This document shows positions 62,904 to 64,000 of a stretch of DNA of 64,000 nt, in pieces. Positions within the stretch are counted from its first letter, which is position 1. The number at the start of each line of letters is the position of its first letter. The stretch lies in contig MU405270.1 in the NCBI GenBank assembly GCA_022836615.1, forward strand, positions 159,830 to 223,829. Reading direction: 5' to 3'. The translations under genes and the position numbers were made by a program. This DNA is from Annulohypoxylon bovei var. microspora. Taxonomy: Eukaryota; Ascomycota; Sordariomycetes; Xylariales; Hypoxylaceae. The notes beneath the pieces are model-generated. The model worked only from the letters and a program-made list of their open reading frames with translations. It ran no database searches and had not been told where the DNA came from.

Positions 62904-63807
62904 TATTACGGGTCGAAAACCCGGAAAATTAATTTAAATAAAAATTAACGCGAACTTATATTATAATTATAAATGCGATAAACGTGGATTTTTATAATAA
63001 AGTTATTAATAATTTTAAATAAGTCGTGGAAATTATTAAAATATATATAAAAAAGGTTTTTACGTTAATTAATTTAATTTACATTTTTAAACATAAATAT
63101 TATAACTTTAAAAACGAAAAGTTATTATTTTTTTTTTCTTTTATTAATAAAAATAATTTTATTTTTAATTTTATATAATATAAGTTTATTATTATTTATA
63201 AAAATTATTATATATTTTCATTAATTATTTTTTAATTAATAAAAGTTTTTAAAAAAGTGTTTATTATATTAAATAATAACTTAATATATAAACATTTTTT
63301 AAATAATAAATAATTAAAACCTTATAATATTTATTATTTTTTATTAACATAATTTAAATATATATAAATTTTTTAATAATTTTTTTAATAATCTTATAAT
63401 TAATTTATTAAATAACTTTAATTTGTTTTATAAAATTAAAAAAATAATTTTAATTAAAAATAAATATTTAATTTAAATTAATAAGTAAAAAGATTTTTTA
63501 ATATATATAATTATATTAAATCTTTTTATTTTAAAAAATATAATATATTTTAAATTAAAAAAAAATAAATGTTTAAAAATTATGTTTTCGATTCCGGTTA
63601 AAAAATGGTAATATTTAATATAATGGTTTAATATAAAAGAATTTAATAAATTATATAATAATAAAACCTTCATTTAAATCTTAATTAAAAAATTTAAAAA
63701 CAAATAATTAATTTAAATTATTTATTAAAATTTAATTAAAATGTGTTAAAATGTTTTTTAATATTTTAATGATTTTTTTATTAATTTTAAAAGTAAATTA
63801 ATTTTAA
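62904..63807 (+). mobile_element. Partial second Gypsy copy: 5' LTR and start of the internal region
   Basis: The LTR (62,904-63,212) is the reverse complement of the Gypsy LTR and starts at TATTACGGGTCG, keeping an unmutated TTACGGGTCGAAAACCCGG near the end. The next 595 bp match the internal 5' region left of 54,388. Homology stops at 63,807, after AAGTAAATTAATTTTAA, where GC-rich DNA starts. It lies in the opposite orientation to the full copy. Confidence 0.85.
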
Positions 63808-63808
63808 C

Positions 63809-63897
63809 ACGAGGTCCCCGTCGAAACGGGAACACACACCCCAATTTCGAAATCCGAAGTTTAACCGTAACCCGATGGTTCGATTCCCCGGTCTCGT
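63809..63897 (+). ncRNA. tRNA-like element at the right edge of the AT-rich block
   Basis: 89 nt. Ends ACGAGGT and GTCTCGT pair over seven positions (two wobbles). CCCG-TCGAAA-CGGG forms a D-arm-like hairpin (63,817-63,830), and a perfect B box GGTTCGATTCC lies at 63,877-63,887. The T stem pairs imperfectly, and no A box or proper anticodon arm is seen, so it is not a normal tRNA. Its reverse complement resembles the array's tRNA-like part (GGGGAATCGAACCATCG, GGTTAAACT, CCTCG), so both probably belong to one element family. Followed by an oligo-T run. Confidence 0.55.
63877..63887 (+). promoter_or_regulatory. B box (TFIIIC site)
   Basis: An exact match to GGTTCGANTCC in unmutated DNA at the edge of the AT-rich block. 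Confidence 0.6.
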
Positions 63898-63899
63898 TC

Positions 63900-63909
63900 T
63901 TTTTTTTTA
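63900..63909 (+). terminator. Oligo-T Pol III-type terminator
   Basis: Ten T residues 13 nt after the B box, as in Pol III genes. Confidence 0.55.
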
Positions 63910-64000
63910 CGTTCGCAGCCGGCGCCGGGGGTTTGCGAGGGGCGCGGCAACGGCCCGCGCCAACCCCCCGCGCCGGCCGCGCGCGATTAATTACTATACC
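63910..64000. other. Very GC-rich, unmutated sequence at the window end
   Basis: About 80% GC up to 63,985, then ATTAATTACTATACC. No gene can be judged from 90 bp. Confidence 0.5.

Larger units (their letters stand above)
34915..63807. other. AT-rich, RIP-degraded repeat block
   Basis: Composition drops sharply at about 34,915; lines counted by hand have 10-17% GC. Where two copies of a repeat can be aligned inside the block, the differences are overwhelmingly C/T and G/A, the signature of repeat-induced point mutation. No intact gene is visible. From 48,838 rightward the block is built of recognisable LTR elements. From 34,915 to 48,837 I could not resolve elements, apart from tandem repeats near 35.2 and 35.7 kb and one decayed tRNA-like copy at 48.6 kb. 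A frame end around 46,010-46,070 (+, reading NAPSPIRKHKV then stop) may be the C-terminus of an old transposon protein. Confidence 0.9.

Overview
This window comes from a filamentous ascomycete (Pezizomycotina). Its genes carry several short introns of about 45-120 bp with GTRNGT donors and CTAAC-like branch sites. They encode fungal versions of core eukaryotic proteins plus an ascomycete-specific DUF3433 membrane protein. A long block shows the C-to-T / G-to-A decay typical of repeat-induced point mutation (RIP). Sordariomycetes, perhaps Xylariales, is my best guess. It rests on gene style and on the abundance of TAGGTA/TACCTA words between genes, so it is tentative.

Layout. (1) 1-30,487 is ordinary gene-bearing DNA of balanced composition. 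In order it holds: a PhzF-like isomerase (-), adenylate kinase (-), proteasome lid subunit Rpn8 (+), a SWIM-finger Sws1/Shu2-like recombination protein (-), a two-exon cysteine-rich secreted peptide (+), the four-exon histone-fold kinetochore protein CENP-W (+), a YAG7-like RGG-box protein (+), an M1 aminopeptidase with a long N-terminal extension (-), APC10/Doc1 (+), a Pof1-like nucleotidyltransferase (+) and a large DUF3433 multipass membrane protein (+). These are single-copy housekeeping and chromosome-cycle genes with no sign of an operon-like or biosynthetic cluster. (2) 30,488-30,940 is the 3' end of a broken gene (HET-like, low confidence), cut off exactly where a repeat array begins. 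(3) 30,941-34,915 is a composite tandem array with a period of about 1.0-1.3 kb. Each unit has a conserved block of about 380 bp with a hairpin, a G-rich 12-bp minisatellite, and a tRNA-like element with a perfect B box on the minus strand. The array is not RIP-mutated. (4) 34,915-63,807 is an extremely AT-rich block (10-17% GC in lines counted by hand) of dead retrotransposons. The right half resolves to the base: a Ty1/Copia element (48,838-60,331) whose 3' LTR was entered by a chromodomain Ty3/Gypsy element (49,031-54,700). Both target-site duplications are readable. To their right lie a short LTR pair (60,467-62,288) and the 5' part of a second Gypsy copy on the + strand. (5) 63,808-64,000 is an abrupt return to GC-rich, unmutated DNA, beginning with a tRNA-like element with a perfect B box and an oligo-T terminator.

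The most interesting structure is the arrangement of the last three regions. B-box tRNA-like elements sit at both edges of a heterochromatin-like block, one decayed copy lies inside it, and a tandem array that escaped RIP forms the left edge. A TFIIIC/Pol III-type boundary is a plausible but untested reading. Exon coordinates below were worked out by hand from splice signals and reading phase.
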